Positions 9,850 through 18,000 of a stretch of 64,000 bases of DNA are shown here, piece by piece. This DNA comes from Marinifilum sp965230805 (GTDB lineage: Bacteria; Bacteroidota; Bacteroidia; Bacteroidales; Marinifilaceae): the NCBI RefSeq assembly GCF_965230805.1, contig NZ_OZ246019.1:4340001-4404000 (forward strand). Reading direction: 5' to 3'. A program made the translations under genes and the position numbers. Positions within the stretch are counted from its first letter, which is position 1; the number at the start of each line of letters is the position of its first letter. Below the pieces are notes generated by a model. That model saw only the letters and a list, made by a program, of their open reading frames with translations, searched no databases and was not told the origin of the DNA.

Positions 9850-10467
9850 ATGCACAAATCAATTCTTACTTACTGTTTAATATTTCTATTTGCGTTTACA
9901 CTTACCGCTCAGGAAGCAGAACCTGGAAAACAAGATGTTAAGCCTTCATTAGATAATGGAACCATTACCAGTCAATTTGAGTACTTAAAGAAAAAATCGA
10001 GTAATTGGCAAGGGCATGAAGTAATTAAGGTTGACATGCTAAATAAATATCAATCAAATGTTAATGATACTCTAAAGCTTTTAAAAACAACACTAAGCAG
10101 TTCGGAAAATAAGCTTGCTAAGCAGGATGATGAAGTGACAAGTCTGAATACTGAAATCCAAAACCTTAAAAAGCAACTAGATGAAACCATTCGCATGAAG
10201 AATAGTATGAAGTTTCTGGGAATGGATCTTCCAAAATCAACTTATAATACAATTATGTGGGTTCTTATCCTGGGATCTTTAGCGGTTGCAGGAGTTTGTT
10301 TTATGCTGTTCAAAAGAAGTAATGTGGTGACAGTGGAAACAAAACAAACATTAGAAGAGGTAAGGGAAGAATTTGATACACATCGCAAGAATGCATTGGT
10401 TCGTGAACAGAAACTTGCAAGACGCCTTCAGGACGAAGTAATCAAAAATAAAAAATTAGGTCTTTAA
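9850..10467 (+). CDS. Coiled-coil single-span membrane protein of unknown function
   Basis: 205 residues: a signal-like N-terminal helix ending near LTAQEAEP, a heptad-rich region around residues 75-115 (EVTSLNTEIQNLKKQL), one strong transmembrane helix at about 133-155, and a charged C-terminal helix. Homologues in Bacteroidota are often labelled tRNA (guanine-N1)-methyltransferase, but nothing of a SPOUT methyltransferase is visible, so that name looks like propagated error. The topology suggests a periplasmic coiled coil with a cytoplasmic tail. I do not recognise a function. A strong terminator follows. Confidence 0.75.
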   Translation: MHKSILTYCLIFLFAFTLTAQEAEPGKQDVKPSLDNGTITSQFEYLKKKSSNWQGHEVIKVDMLNKYQSNVNDTLKLLKTTLSSSENKLAKQDDEVTSLNTEIQNLKKQLDETIRMKNSMKFLGMDLPKSTYNTIMWVLILGSLAVAGVCFMLFKRSNVVTVETKQTLEEVREEFDTHRKNALVREQKLARRLQDEVIKNKKLGL

Positions 10468-10490
10468 AGCAGATTAAGAATTACAAAAAC

Positions 10491-10525
10491 AGGCTGCATA
10501 ACCAATTGATGCAGCCTCTTTTTGT
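10491..10525 (+). terminator. Terminator after the coiled-coil protein
   Basis: Nine-base arms AGGCTGCAT and ATGCAGCCT around an AACCAATTG loop, followed by CTTTTTG. This is a strong intrinsic terminator, 24 bases after the stop codon. Confidence 0.8.
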
Positions 10526-10683
10526 TTAAAACGGTGTGTCATTAAGAATCGACCATAGTATGTCAAACCTATCCTTTTGGTTATAATGTCATTATTCTTT
10601 CATATCCACTTAGACCAACACCCACAATTTCACACATAAAAAAGATTGTTTTATCTTATATTTGTGTTATATCTCACACTATC

Positions 10684-11388
10684 ATGTTACAACAAACCGA
10701 CGATAAAATTTTTACCCATTGCCAAATTTGTACTGACAGATCATGTGCTTCTCATATACTATCTGTTCAGGAATTAGAATTACTCAGTAAAAGCAGTAAT
10801 GAAGTGATGTTTGATAAAGGAGATGTAATACTAACCGAAGACTCAAGAACATCGTATATTGCATACCTAAGAGAAGGATTGGTAAAAGAATACGGCAAAA
10901 ATGGACTTCAGGGAGAACACATTTTGCAAGTAGTTAAACCTCATTCCTATTTAGGTTTGCATTCGATTTTTAGCGATGCAAATAATCATTATTCTTATGT
11001 GGCCTTAAGCCCTGTTCGTGTTTGTTATATAGAGTTGACAGTTTTTTCAAATTTTATTAAAGAGAATGGCAGGTTTGGATATGAAATCCTATCCTCGGTA
11101 TGTAACGAAAGTTTGAATAATTATCATCGATTTATAGATCAGCATCAGAAGAAAATTTATGGGAAAGTAGCGGATGCATTGCTATACTTTGCTAAGATTA
11201 TTTTTGAAAAGGAGGACTTTGATTTACCGCTAAGTAGAAAAGAAATCGCTCACATGATAGGTACCAGCAGGGAAAGTGTATCAAAACAATTAAACGGATT
11301 CGAAAAAGATAAAATTATTTCCATTCAAGGTAGAAATATTGAAATTTTGGATATGAATCGATTGCAAAATATTAGCAAAGTTGGTTAA
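10684..11388 (+). CDS. Crp/Fnr family regulator with N-terminal cysteine cluster
   Basis: A 234-residue regulator with a cyclic-nucleotide-binding-like beta-roll (about residues 35-145), dimer helix, and C-terminal winged helix whose recognition segment reads SRKEIAHMIGTSRESVSKQL. The N-terminus has Cys13, Cys16 and Cys21 (CQICTDRSC), resembling the FNR arrangement that binds an oxygen-sensitive [4Fe-4S] cluster. FNR needs a fourth, internal Cys, and Cys99 (VCYIEL) or Cys124 (SSVCNE) could serve. A role in oxygen or redox sensing is inferred, not shown. TATATTTG at 10657-10664 could be its -7 box. It converges on another Crp-family gene. Confidence 0.85.
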   Translation: MLQQTDDKIFTHCQICTDRSCASHILSVQELELLSKSSNEVMFDKGDVILTEDSRTSYIAYLREGLVKEYGKNGLQGEHILQVVKPHSYLGLHSIFSDANNHYSYVALSPVRVCYIELTVFSNFIKENGRFGYEILSSVCNESLNNYHRFIDQHQKKIYGKVADALLYFAKIIFEKEDFDLPLSRKEIAHMIGTSRESVSKQLNGFEKDKIISIQGRNIEILDMNRLQNISKVG

Positions 11389-11418
11389 TACAAGAAGTAA
11401 TTAAGATCACATTTTTTG

Positions 11419-12093
11419 CTAGTTTAGTGCACTTGGCCTTCTAACCAATATGCGTCTTCTGTTATAAGTAATAATACCATTTCTTTCTAATTCATTTAAA
11501 GTAGTAGTAACCGTTTGGCGTGTAGTAGCAGCTAAACTTGCAATGTCTTGATGTGTGAGACTCAGTCTGATTTCTCTTTCGTCACCAATTTTAATTCCAT
11601 GTTCTTCAATTAAATCCAATAGCAAACATTTTACACGTTCCGGTGCAGATTTAAACCACATTCTTTCCAATCTACTCCGAACTTTTTTAAGCCTGAAACC
11701 AATTAGCTTGGTCACTTTTAAACTAAGCCTGGGATGAGAAGCAAGGAAATGCTCAAAATCCTGAATGTTTACATAGCAAATTTCGGCATACTCGGTAGTG
11801 GCTGCAATCTGTTCACGTTTACTTTGTCCTGTAATTGCCAATTCACCAAAAATTTCACCAGGTCCCAAAATGGCATAGATTAATTCTTTGCCATCATCAG
11901 AGAAAGAAGAAATTTTAACCTTACCCTTTTTTAAAAAATACACAGAGTTTGCTTCATCATTTGGAAGGTAAATGGTTTGATTTTTCGTTGCTTCCAACAT
12001 TTTAACTCTTTTTCTTAAATCCATTTTTTCGAGAATGGATAAAGAGCCTAAGAAATTAAAGTTTTCGAAATACCAAAGTATCCTGTCTTGCAT
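11419..12093 (-). CDS. Crp/Fnr family transcriptional regulator
   Basis: 224 residues with a cNMP-binding-like N-terminal domain (PGEIFGELAITGQSKRE near residues 88-104) and a C-terminal winged helix (LSLTHQDIASLAATTRQTVTTTLNEL). The roll carries the GEIFGE segment and an SKRE phosphate-cassette-like segment, closer to Crp than to Fnr; there is no cysteine cluster. The start is divergent from modA, and the shared 200-base region holds a GTTAAA-N5-TTTAAC inverted repeat, so regulation of modABC or autoregulation is plausible. The ligand is unknown. Confidence 0.87.
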   Translation of the reverse strand: MQDRILWYFENFNFLGSLSILEKMDLRKRVKMLEATKNQTIYLPNDEANSVYFLKKGKVKISSFSDDGKELIYAILGPGEIFGELAITGQSKREQIAATTEYAEICYVNIQDFEHFLASHPRLSLKVTKLIGFRLKKVRSRLERMWFKSAPERVKCLLLDLIEEHGIKIGDEREIRLSLTHQDIASLAATTRQTVTTTLNELERNGIITYNRRRILVRRPSALN

Positions 12094-12178
12094 AACTGGT
12101 TGATTTTATGGAGCGATAAGAATGCCTGAATATACAAAAATTATCTATACTGATTTAAAATAAGCATTCGTAAAATGT

Positions 12179-12195
12179 GTTAAATGATGTTTAAC
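12179..12195. promoter_or_regulatory. Inverted repeat between the Crp-like gene and modA
   Basis: GTTAAA-TGATG-TTTAAC, six-base arms with a five-base centre, lies in the divergent region about 95 bases before the modA ATG and 85 bases from the Crp-family start. Symmetry and placement fit an operator for a dimeric helix-turn-helix regulator. A related but less symmetrical string (TGTGTTAAATAATGTTAAA) occurs at 17491-17509 upstream of the DUF6261 gene. Confidence 0.4.
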
Positions 12196-12290
12196 GAAAT
12201 AAGGGTCATTCTTTTCTGCAAGAATTGATTGGAAGTTCAATACAGTCTTTGTTTAAAAATTACTATTTTCAAGGCTTTAGCAAAATCAGC

Positions 12291-13052
12291 ATGAATAAAA
12301 CCATTTTACTCTCTTTGTTTGCTTTACTTCTGTTTTCTTGTTCAATCAAACAGAAAAAGGAAAATCATATTACCTTATTCGTGGCCTCCAGTTTAACGAA
12401 TATAGGGTATGAAATAGCTAATGGTTTTAAATTAAAAACGGGAGTAAGGGTAAAATTGAACATAGCGTCTTCGGGAATTTTGGCACGGCAGATCGAAAAT
12501 GGTGCCTATTTTGATTATTATATTTCAGCAAATCAAGAGTGGGTGCAATACATCGATAGTTTGGGTTTGCTAAAGAAGAGTTCTATTGAACCTTTGGCAT
12601 CCAATAAAATGGTAGCTATTGTTCCTAAAACTGATGCTAGAATAATACCAGATGAGGTATTTATTAAAGAATTTCCCAATTTATTTAAAGGAAGGTTATC
12701 TCTGGGCGATCCGATACATGTGCCCGCAGGAAAATATGCTAGGCAAGTCATTAATTTTTATGCATGGACCAATGAAGTTTCCACTAGATTATTACCAGCT
12801 AAGAATGTGCGCGATGCTTTGTTAATGGTTGAAATGGGTGAAGCAGAAATGGGAATTGTTTACAAAACAGATGCATTAAAATCGGAGAAAGTAAATGTCA
12901 TTTATGAATTTCCAAATAGAACTTGTCAATCTATTGTCTATGTTGGTGCATCAACAAAGGAAAAATCTAAAAGTTTAGAAAGCTTTATATCGTACCTTCA
13001 ATCTGATGAGGTAATGAAAATATGGAAAACGAATGGGTTCAATCTCGATTAG
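12291..13052 (+). CDS. modA: Molybdate ABC transporter substrate-binding lipoprotein
   Basis: Periplasmic binding protein of the ModA family (253 residues from ATG 12291). The lipobox Cys lies at about residue 17 (LLLFSCSIKQ), so it is membrane anchored. Family features are FVASSLTNIGYEIA, ASSGILARQIENGAYFDYYIS, the PAGKYARQ hinge segment, and GEAEMGIVYKTDAL. A longer frame from 12225 would put 22 non-signal residues before a clear lipoprotein signal, so the internal ATG was chosen. modB starts inside its last codons. Tungstate cannot be excluded as substrate. Confidence 0.9.
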   Translation: MNKTILLSLFALLLFSCSIKQKKENHITLFVASSLTNIGYEIANGFKLKTGVRVKLNIASSGILARQIENGAYFDYYISANQEWVQYIDSLGLLKKSSIEPLASNKMVAIVPKTDARIIPDEVFIKEFPNLFKGRLSLGDPIHVPAGKYARQVINFYAWTNEVSTRLLPAKNVRDALLMVEMGEAEMGIVYKTDALKSEKVNVIYEFPNRTCQSIVYVGASTKEKSKSLESFISYLQSDEVMKIWKTNGFNLD

Positions 13053-13749
13053 TATAAATGATTTGCTAAATTTTAGCGGAGAGGAATTGGTTGCTGTGGG
13101 ACTTTCGTTTCGAGTAGCACTTTGGTGTGCGATTTTAACTCTTCCTCCTTCTGTTATGATAGCCTGGTGGTTGGCTCGCAAAAATTTCAAAGGAAAATCA
13201 ATTGCTGAGGGTTTCTTTAACCTGCCATTGGTATTGCCACCAGTAGCCACAGGATTTATCTTGCTATTGCTCTTGGGTAAAAACGGATTTATTGGTAAAT
13301 ATTTAAATGAATGGTTTGGAATAAAACTCGCTTTCAGCTTTTATGCAGCCATAATAGCCTCTATAGTTGTTTCTTTTCCTCTCGCGATTCGCGCCATTCG
13401 TTTGTCGATAGAAATGATTGACCCAGCTTACGAAGAAGCCGCAAAAACACTTGGAGCAAATTCACTACAGACATTTTTTCGTATAACTTTACCTTTGGCT
13501 TTACCCGGAATTGTTAGTGGTTTTGTCTTGGCTTTTGCAAGATCATTGGGTGAGTTTGGAGCAACCATTATTTTTGCCGGAAACATATCAGGTGAAACGC
13601 AAACTATTCCTTTAGCACTTTTTAATGAAATTCAGATACCAGGACATGAAACGTCGGCTTTTCGCTTGTTGTTGGTGGCAGTAGTGTTTTCATTTGCTGC
13701 CATGTCGTTTTCTGAATTCTTAGTAAAGAAACTTCATCATCATCAATAA
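13033..13749 (+). CDS. modB: Molybdate ABC transporter permease
   Basis: 238 residues, about five to six membrane helices, inner-membrane permease of the molybdate transporter. The coupling EAA loop reads EEAAKTLGANSLQTFFRITLP (about residues 137-157), with PLVLPPVATGFILLLLLG and RSLGEFGATIIFAGN as ModB-type signatures. Its ATG overlaps the end of modA by 20 bases, typical of translational coupling. modC follows 20 bases after the stop. Confidence 0.94.
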   Translation: MGSISISINDLLNFSGEELVAVGLSFRVALWCAILTLPPSVMIAWWLARKNFKGKSIAEGFFNLPLVLPPVATGFILLLLLGKNGFIGKYLNEWFGIKLAFSFYAAIIASIVVSFPLAIRAIRLSIEMIDPAYEEAAKTLGANSLQTFFRITLPLALPGIVSGFVLAFARSLGEFGATIIFAGNISGETQTIPLALFNEIQIPGHETSAFRLLLVAVVFSFAAMSFSEFLVKKLHHHQ

Positions 13750-13769
13750 AGTAAGATATAACAGTTCAT

Positions 13770-14864
13770 ATGCATGCATTATCCGCCAAATTAAAAACCA
13801 GTAAAGGAAACTTTTCATTAGATGTTGAACTTGATTTCGTGAGAGGTATTACAGGTGTTTTTGGACCTTCCGGATCGGGTAAAACAACTTTAATGCACTT
13901 AATTGCAGGTCTGGAAAATCCAGATGATGGTTATATCAAGATTAATGAAGAACTAATTCTGGATACAGATAAAAAATTTACCGTAAAATCTCGAGGAAGA
14001 CAAATTGGATATGTATTTCAGGAAGGAAGGTTATTCCCACATATGACTGTTAGAAAAAATTTGCTGTTTGGAAATGCTTATGCCAACAAATCTCAGCATC
14101 GGATAGAATTTAAAGACCTAGTTGATTTATTGGAAATTAGAGATCTTTTAGGGAAAAGACCAAAGAGTTTATCGGGAGGTGAAAAGCAAAGAGTTGCCAT
14201 TGGCCGGGCTTTACTAAGTGCACCTAAACTAATCTTAATGGATGAACCATTTTCGTCTTTGGATCTTGCTTTACGCAGGCAAATAATTCCCTACCTAATT
14301 CGCATTAATAAGACATTAGATATTCCGATGTTGGTAGTTAGTCACGATTTGCCTGATTTGTTGAGCTTAACCCAGGAATTGTTTCTTTTAAAGAATGGCA
14401 GGGTAGAAGGTCATGGCAATTATTTTGATTTAATTCAGTCTGAAAAGTCGCTTGATATTATGCGAGGGGCTGGTTTATTGAATGTAATTCCTTTTAAAGT
14501 AGAATCTCATGATTTGGATAACGGATTAACCCATTTAATCAATCGAGATGCCTGTCATGAAATTCATGTAGAACGTGAGCTAATAAACGACTGCTGTTTG
14601 GTGGATGAAGAATTAAATGTTTCTCTGCGTCCGGAAGACATAGCCATTTCCTTGAAAGAAATATCGGATATTTCTATTCGCAATCAATTAAAGGGAAAAG
14701 TCACTAAAATCATTAAAAAAGAAAACAGAATTTACTGCCTTGTAGATGTGGGTTTTCTTCTTATCGTTTCAATTACTCAAGCATCACAACAGAAAATGAA
14801 CCTCAATGTTGACACCGAGGTTTATTGTCTATTCAAGTCTATGGCTCTGCAAGTAAATTTATAA
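13770..14864 (+). CDS. modC: Molybdate ABC transporter ATPase
   Basis: 364 residues. The N-terminal cassette has Walker A GPSGSGKTT (about residues 32-40), Q-loop VFQEGRLFPHM, signature LSGGEKQRVAIGRALL, Walker B LILMDEPFSSLD and switch VSHD. The C-terminal third carries a TOBE/Mop-like domain (around NQLKGKVTKIIKKENRIYC), which binds molybdate in ModC proteins. It closes the modABC operon. Its stop codon directly abuts the stop of the convergent DUF3820 gene with no spacer, so any terminator must lie inside the neighbouring gene. Confidence 0.93.
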   Translation: MHALSAKLKTSKGNFSLDVELDFVRGITGVFGPSGSGKTTLMHLIAGLENPDDGYIKINEELILDTDKKFTVKSRGRQIGYVFQEGRLFPHMTVRKNLLFGNAYANKSQHRIEFKDLVDLLEIRDLLGKRPKSLSGGEKQRVAIGRALLSAPKLILMDEPFSSLDLALRRQIIPYLIRINKTLDIPMLVVSHDLPDLLSLTQELFLLKNGRVEGHGNYFDLIQSEKSLDIMRGAGLLNVIPFKVESHDLDNGLTHLINRDACHEIHVERELINDCCLVDEELNVSLRPEDIAISLKEISDISIRNQLKGKVTKIIKKENRIYCLVDVGFLLIVSITQASQQKMNLNVDTEVYCLFKSMALQVNL

Positions 14865-15107
14865 CTACTGATACTTCTTACACAAAGGACGCAACATTCC
14901 CTCTAATCCATTCAGTTTGATTTCATACATTGACGCTAGCATTTCGCCAAGTTTTCCGGGTGGAAAACCTTTTTCGCGAAACCATACCAAATAAGGCTCT
15001 GGTAAATCGATCAGGTATCGTCCTTTGTACTTGCCAAATGGCATGCGCATTTGTATCAGCTTTATTAATTCTTCGTTTAGTTCTGTTTTGTTGATTTCGT
15101 GGGTCAT
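14865..15107 (-). CDS. DUF3820 family small protein
   Basis: An 80-residue cytoplasmic protein matching the DUF3820 pattern: MPFGKYKGRYLIDLPEPYLVWF followed by a short helix and a basic end. Some homologues carry the label 'quorum-sensing regulated virulence factor', but no biochemical function is established and I would not assign one. It lies downstream of mnmA on the same strand with a 63-base gap that contains a palindrome. Confidence 0.85.
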   Translation of the reverse strand: MTHEINKTELNEELIKLIQMRMPFGKYKGRYLIDLPEPYLVWFREKGFPPGKLGEMLASMYEIKLNGLEGMLRPLCKKYQ

Positions 15108-15129
15108 TTATAAGATAGTAAATGTTTTA

Positions 15130-15153
15130 GAGACGCAAGATCTCTCGTCTCTA
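15130..15153. repeat. Short palindromic hairpin AGAGACG/CGTCTCT
   Basis: Seven-base arms AGAGACG and CGTCTCT with a CAAGATCTCT centre, between mnmA and the DUF3820 gene. There is no T-run. Similar GAGACGC palindromes are scattered between genes in many Bacteroidota genomes, so it may be one of those rather than a terminator. Confidence 0.5.
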
Positions 15154-15170
15154 CCAGTTCAAGGCGTAAT

Positions 15171-16271
15171 TTAATCATTGTATTCGGCAAATCCACCACC
15201 TATTAGTTTATCGCCAATGTAAAATGCTACAGGTTGTCCCGGAGCCATTGCCCAAGCAGGATTGTCTAGATCAACTTGTAGTTCGTTATCATTTAGTATA
15301 GTAATCTTGGAATAGCCTTCGGGATTTAAACCTAAACCTCTAATTACGGTTGTGATATGTGCTTGATTTACATCCTCTAAATTGTTAAAATAGTAACCAG
15401 AAACCCTAAGTTGTAGCTTGTTTAAATCGGCCTTTTTCTCCAGAATTAGTGTATTATTATTGGCATCGATTCGGCTTACCATTAAACCAGATTTTTCATT
15501 TAGTTCGATTCCACGTTTTTGTCCTACAGTATAATATGGATATCCATCATGAGTTCCTAAAACTTCACCTTTGGTATTAACTGCTTTACCTTTGCCAACT
15601 TTTTCATTCAAATTCGGAATCATTTCCTTTAGAAAATCTCTATAATCCTTACGATCCATAAAGCAAACTCCCATACTTTCCTTTTTCTTTGCTACCTCTT
15701 CAAATCCGTAAGATTTTGCAATTTGTCGCACTTCCGGTTTTGTATATTTTCCCAGAGGTGTTAAAGTGCGTGAAAGAATATTCTGTTTCAAATTCCATAG
15801 AAAATAGGATTGATCTTTGGCAGGATCTTTTCCTTTATGGATATAATACGATTCATTGTCCTTTTCTATGGTAATATAATGACCAGTTGCAATGTGAGCA
15901 CAATTCAATTCGTCAGCTTTTTCCAGTAACAATTTCCATTTTAAATTAGGATTACATTGAATGCACGGACTAGGCGTCCTTCCTGCCAAATATTCATCCA
16001 GAAAAAATTGAATTATTGTATCACGAAATTCTTTTCGAGCGTCTATAACATGATGTTCCAGGCCAAGATTATGTGCAAGCTTCTGAGCATCTACAATAAA
16101 GTCAGGATAAGAATCATTTTCATCGTATGAATGAGTGTTCGTATAAAACCAAAGGGTAACACCAATTACTTCATAGCCCTGATCTTGCAATATCATTGCC
16201 GATACCGAAGAGTCTGTTCCTCCGCTCATTCCTAAAATTACTCTTCCTCTTATCTCTTTCACTTCGGGCAT
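15171..16271 (-). CDS. mnmA: tRNA 2-thiouridylase
   Basis: Puts sulfur on U34 of tRNA Lys/Glu/Gln in the cytoplasm. 366 residues: PP-loop SGGTDSS at 16-22, first catalytic Cys103 in PSPCIQCNP, second catalytic Cys203 in SMGVCFMDR, and the C-terminal beta-barrel with APGQPVAFY. One atypical point is Thr in the P-loop where many MnmA have Val (GGVDSS); GGTDSS occurs in Bacteroidota copies. Bacteroidota often carry two mnmA paralogues, so this may be one of two. An internal Met is not needed to explain the start; MPEVKEIRGRVILG looks natural. Confidence 0.95.
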   Translation of the reverse strand: MPEVKEIRGRVILGMSGGTDSSVSAMILQDQGYEVIGVTLWFYTNTHSYDENDSYPDFIVDAQKLAHNLGLEHHVIDARKEFRDTIIQFFLDEYLAGRTPSPCIQCNPNLKWKLLLEKADELNCAHIATGHYITIEKDNESYYIHKGKDPAKDQSYFLWNLKQNILSRTLTPLGKYTKPEVRQIAKSYGFEEVAKKKESMGVCFMDRKDYRDFLKEMIPNLNEKVGKGKAVNTKGEVLGTHDGYPYYTVGQKRGIELNEKSGLMVSRIDANNNTLILEKKADLNKLQLRVSGYYFNNLEDVNQAHITTVIRGLGLNPEGYSKITILNDNELQVDLDNPAWAMAPGQPVAFYIGDKLIGGGFAEYND

Positions 16272-16456
16272 ATCAATAGGACGGTATTATGTTATTAATT
16301 CAAATCTGTACCTTTTCGAAATACTTATTCGTCTTTTCTTTGAGATTATACAAAATAAGGAATCAAAGATTCGCCAAATATGAGAAAAAGATAATAAATA
16401 GACAATTTAGACTGCTTTACTGCCCTAAAAATTATTAATCTCCCTACCCTTTATTT

Positions 16457-16612
16457 GCAATCAGGCTGTATGGAGTAAAGAATTTTTAATTCGGTTAATG
16501 GGATTTGAAATCCCAAACTCTGAGCCTGTAAATTTCAAATTTACAGGAGCCGTAGTAAGAGCATCAACAGCATGGGTTCTGAGGGTATCACTTAAAGTGA
16601 TGCTCTCAGTTT
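16457..16612. repeat. Solitary copy of the 161-base four-hairpin repeat
   Basis: Matches the tandem units at 18001-18760 in the same orientation. It keeps the palindrome GGGATTTGAAATCCC, the 23-base palindrome with arms CCTGTAAATTT, and the CTGAGGGTATCACTT hairpin, but only the end of the first element (GCAATCAGGC). It lies just beyond the 3' end of the DUF6261 gene, so this gene is enclosed by direct copies of the repeat. Confidence 0.9.
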
Positions 16613-16622
16613 ATAAAAGCGC

Positions 16623-16653
16623 AAAAAAAATGGGACACGTCCCACTGTGTCCC
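16623..16653 (-). terminator. Terminator of the DUF6261-like gene
   Basis: On the minus strand GGGACAC and GTGTCCC arms with an eight-base loop are followed by A and eight T. It lies 26 bases after the stop codon. It is a strong terminator and sits exactly between the gene and the solitary 161-base repeat. Confidence 0.8.
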
Positions 16654-16678
16654 TTTCATTAGCCCTATAAATAATTAA

Positions 16679-17425
16679 TTAATCCTCGGTCGCATCATCC
16701 TCACTGCCTCCATTGGCATTTCGGGTTTTGCGAGAACGTGCTTTAGAGTTTACCTCTTCAATTCTTCGTTCAATGGCATCAAGTAAATCACCATACTTAT
16801 CTGGTTGTACCGAATTCCAATTGTTTAAATGTGGCAGCAATTTTTCGTTGATGATATTGCGAAGAATACTTTTTTGAATGGATGGAGCAATCACATCCTG
16901 AATTTTAGATTCCTGAGCGTTTAACTCCTCGTAACAGGTTTCAGCATTTTTTAATGATGCCTTTGCCTTTTCGAAGCAATCGTTCACACCAACCAATTTC
17001 TCGAGCTTGGTCTTCATTGCAGGCTCTTCAAGTTTCGAAAACAACACATTGGCATTAGTAAATTGGCTTTCAAGACTTAATGCCTGAAGCTGACGATTGT
17101 ATTTGCCCATTAAATCCCAAATTTCGATGGCATCATTAACAATCTCTTCATTGTCCATATTTTTATTGGCTGTAATAAAGCCTTTCATACAAGTAAAGTC
17201 ATGATCGAAAATATCATCCAACTCTTTTAGCTTATTACTAACCGTACCTCTTTTACTGTATTTAATACTGGTTTCCAATACCGCTCGCTCATTTCTTGAT
17301 TCTTCAAGAATTTGTGTGAGAAGAGCATCATCGCTGGTATCAACTTTTTCACTTTCTATTTCAATGGTTTTGCCGATACTATTGATCTCATCACCACTGC
17401 AATAATAATAAACAGTTTTTGTCAT
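16679..17425 (-). CDS. DUF6261-like protein of unknown function
   Basis: A 248-residue soluble, helix-rich, acidic protein with no signal peptide or membrane segment. It resembles the DUF6261 family of Bacteroidota: an N-terminal YYYCSGDEIN, long helical stretches, and a low-complexity charged tail (ARSRKTRNANGGSEDDATED). I see no catalytic motif. The gene stands alone, ends at a strong terminator, and is bracketed by a solitary 161-base hairpin repeat downstream and a 41-base-period array plus five more repeat units upstream. Whether gene and repeats are functionally linked is unknown. Confidence 0.7.
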   Translation of the reverse strand: MTKTVYYYCSGDEINSIGKTIEIESEKVDTSDDALLTQILEESRNERAVLETSIKYSKRGTVSNKLKELDDIFDHDFTCMKGFITANKNMDNEEIVNDAIEIWDLMGKYNRQLQALSLESQFTNANVLFSKLEEPAMKTKLEKLVGVNDCFEKAKASLKNAETCYEELNAQESKIQDVIAPSIQKSILRNIINEKLLPHLNNWNSVQPDKYGDLLDAIERRIEEVNSKARSRKTRNANGGSEDDATED

Positions 17426-17617
17426 TTATATAATATTTTTAGAGTTAAGGGCTAAAATTGAATGGAATTTAGAAATATAATTCTGGGCGATGTGTTAAAT
17501 AATGTTAAAATAGAATTATAAGTAAAATAAAGAATAGATGCCTTGGTCTATTAAACCAAAAATTCTAACTTGGATGATTTTTGTTCATTTTTAAGATAAG
17601 TACGGTAAGGTAGAATA

Positions 17618-17986
17618 TTTTGTCCACCAATTACCATCAATGCTGGTATGATGATCATTTTGCCGCAAAATATTCAATACGATAAGTTGGGATCAAAATC
17701 GCGAACTAAAATTATCTTCCTTATCAGTTTTGTTGATTTTTTTGCACAAAATATTGAGATAAGACTCTTGAGAAATGTCTTTTTGCACAAAAAGATCGTC
17801 TTTATTGATCTTGGCCTGAAAATTTGCACAAAATAAATGTAAAGATTGATTGTGATGACAAAAATCGCACAAAATAATCGCCATTATTGATTTTGAAGCT
17901 CGGATTTGTACAAAATAAACAGCACCATTCATTTGTTCATTATTTGGTGCGCAAATTTTTCCCAGTTGCTATTTTTACTGATTTGC
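17618..17986. repeat. Degenerate array with exact 41-base period, core TTTGCACAAAATA
   Basis: The core TTTGCAC or a close variant starts at 17741, 17782, 17823, 17864 and 17905, five times with a spacing of exactly 41 bases. Weaker copies in phase are at 17618, 17659, 17700 and 17946. A second conserved block ATTGATT recurs at unit positions 23-29 in the units at 17782, 17823, 17864 and (as ATTCATT) 17905. 41 is not a multiple of three and the frames are not conserved, so this is not a protein repeat. The remaining bases of each unit differ strongly, consistent with an old minisatellite or a row of binding sites on one face of the helix. Confidence 0.75.
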
Positions 17987-18000
17987 ATAAAGGAATATGT

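Noticed and set aside
9850..10467. tRNA (guanine-N1)-methyltransferase
   Set aside because: No methyltransferase motif; the sequence is a coiled coil with one membrane helix.
17648..17932. Short open frames on both strands in the 41-base array
   Set aside because: They arise from AT-rich repeat DNA, have no family features, and the 41-base period shifts the frame each unit.
17618..17986. CRISPR array
   Set aside because: Only about 13 bases are shared and the rest of each unit also has partial similarity (ATTGATT block); the core drifts from unit to unit, and no cas gene is in the window.
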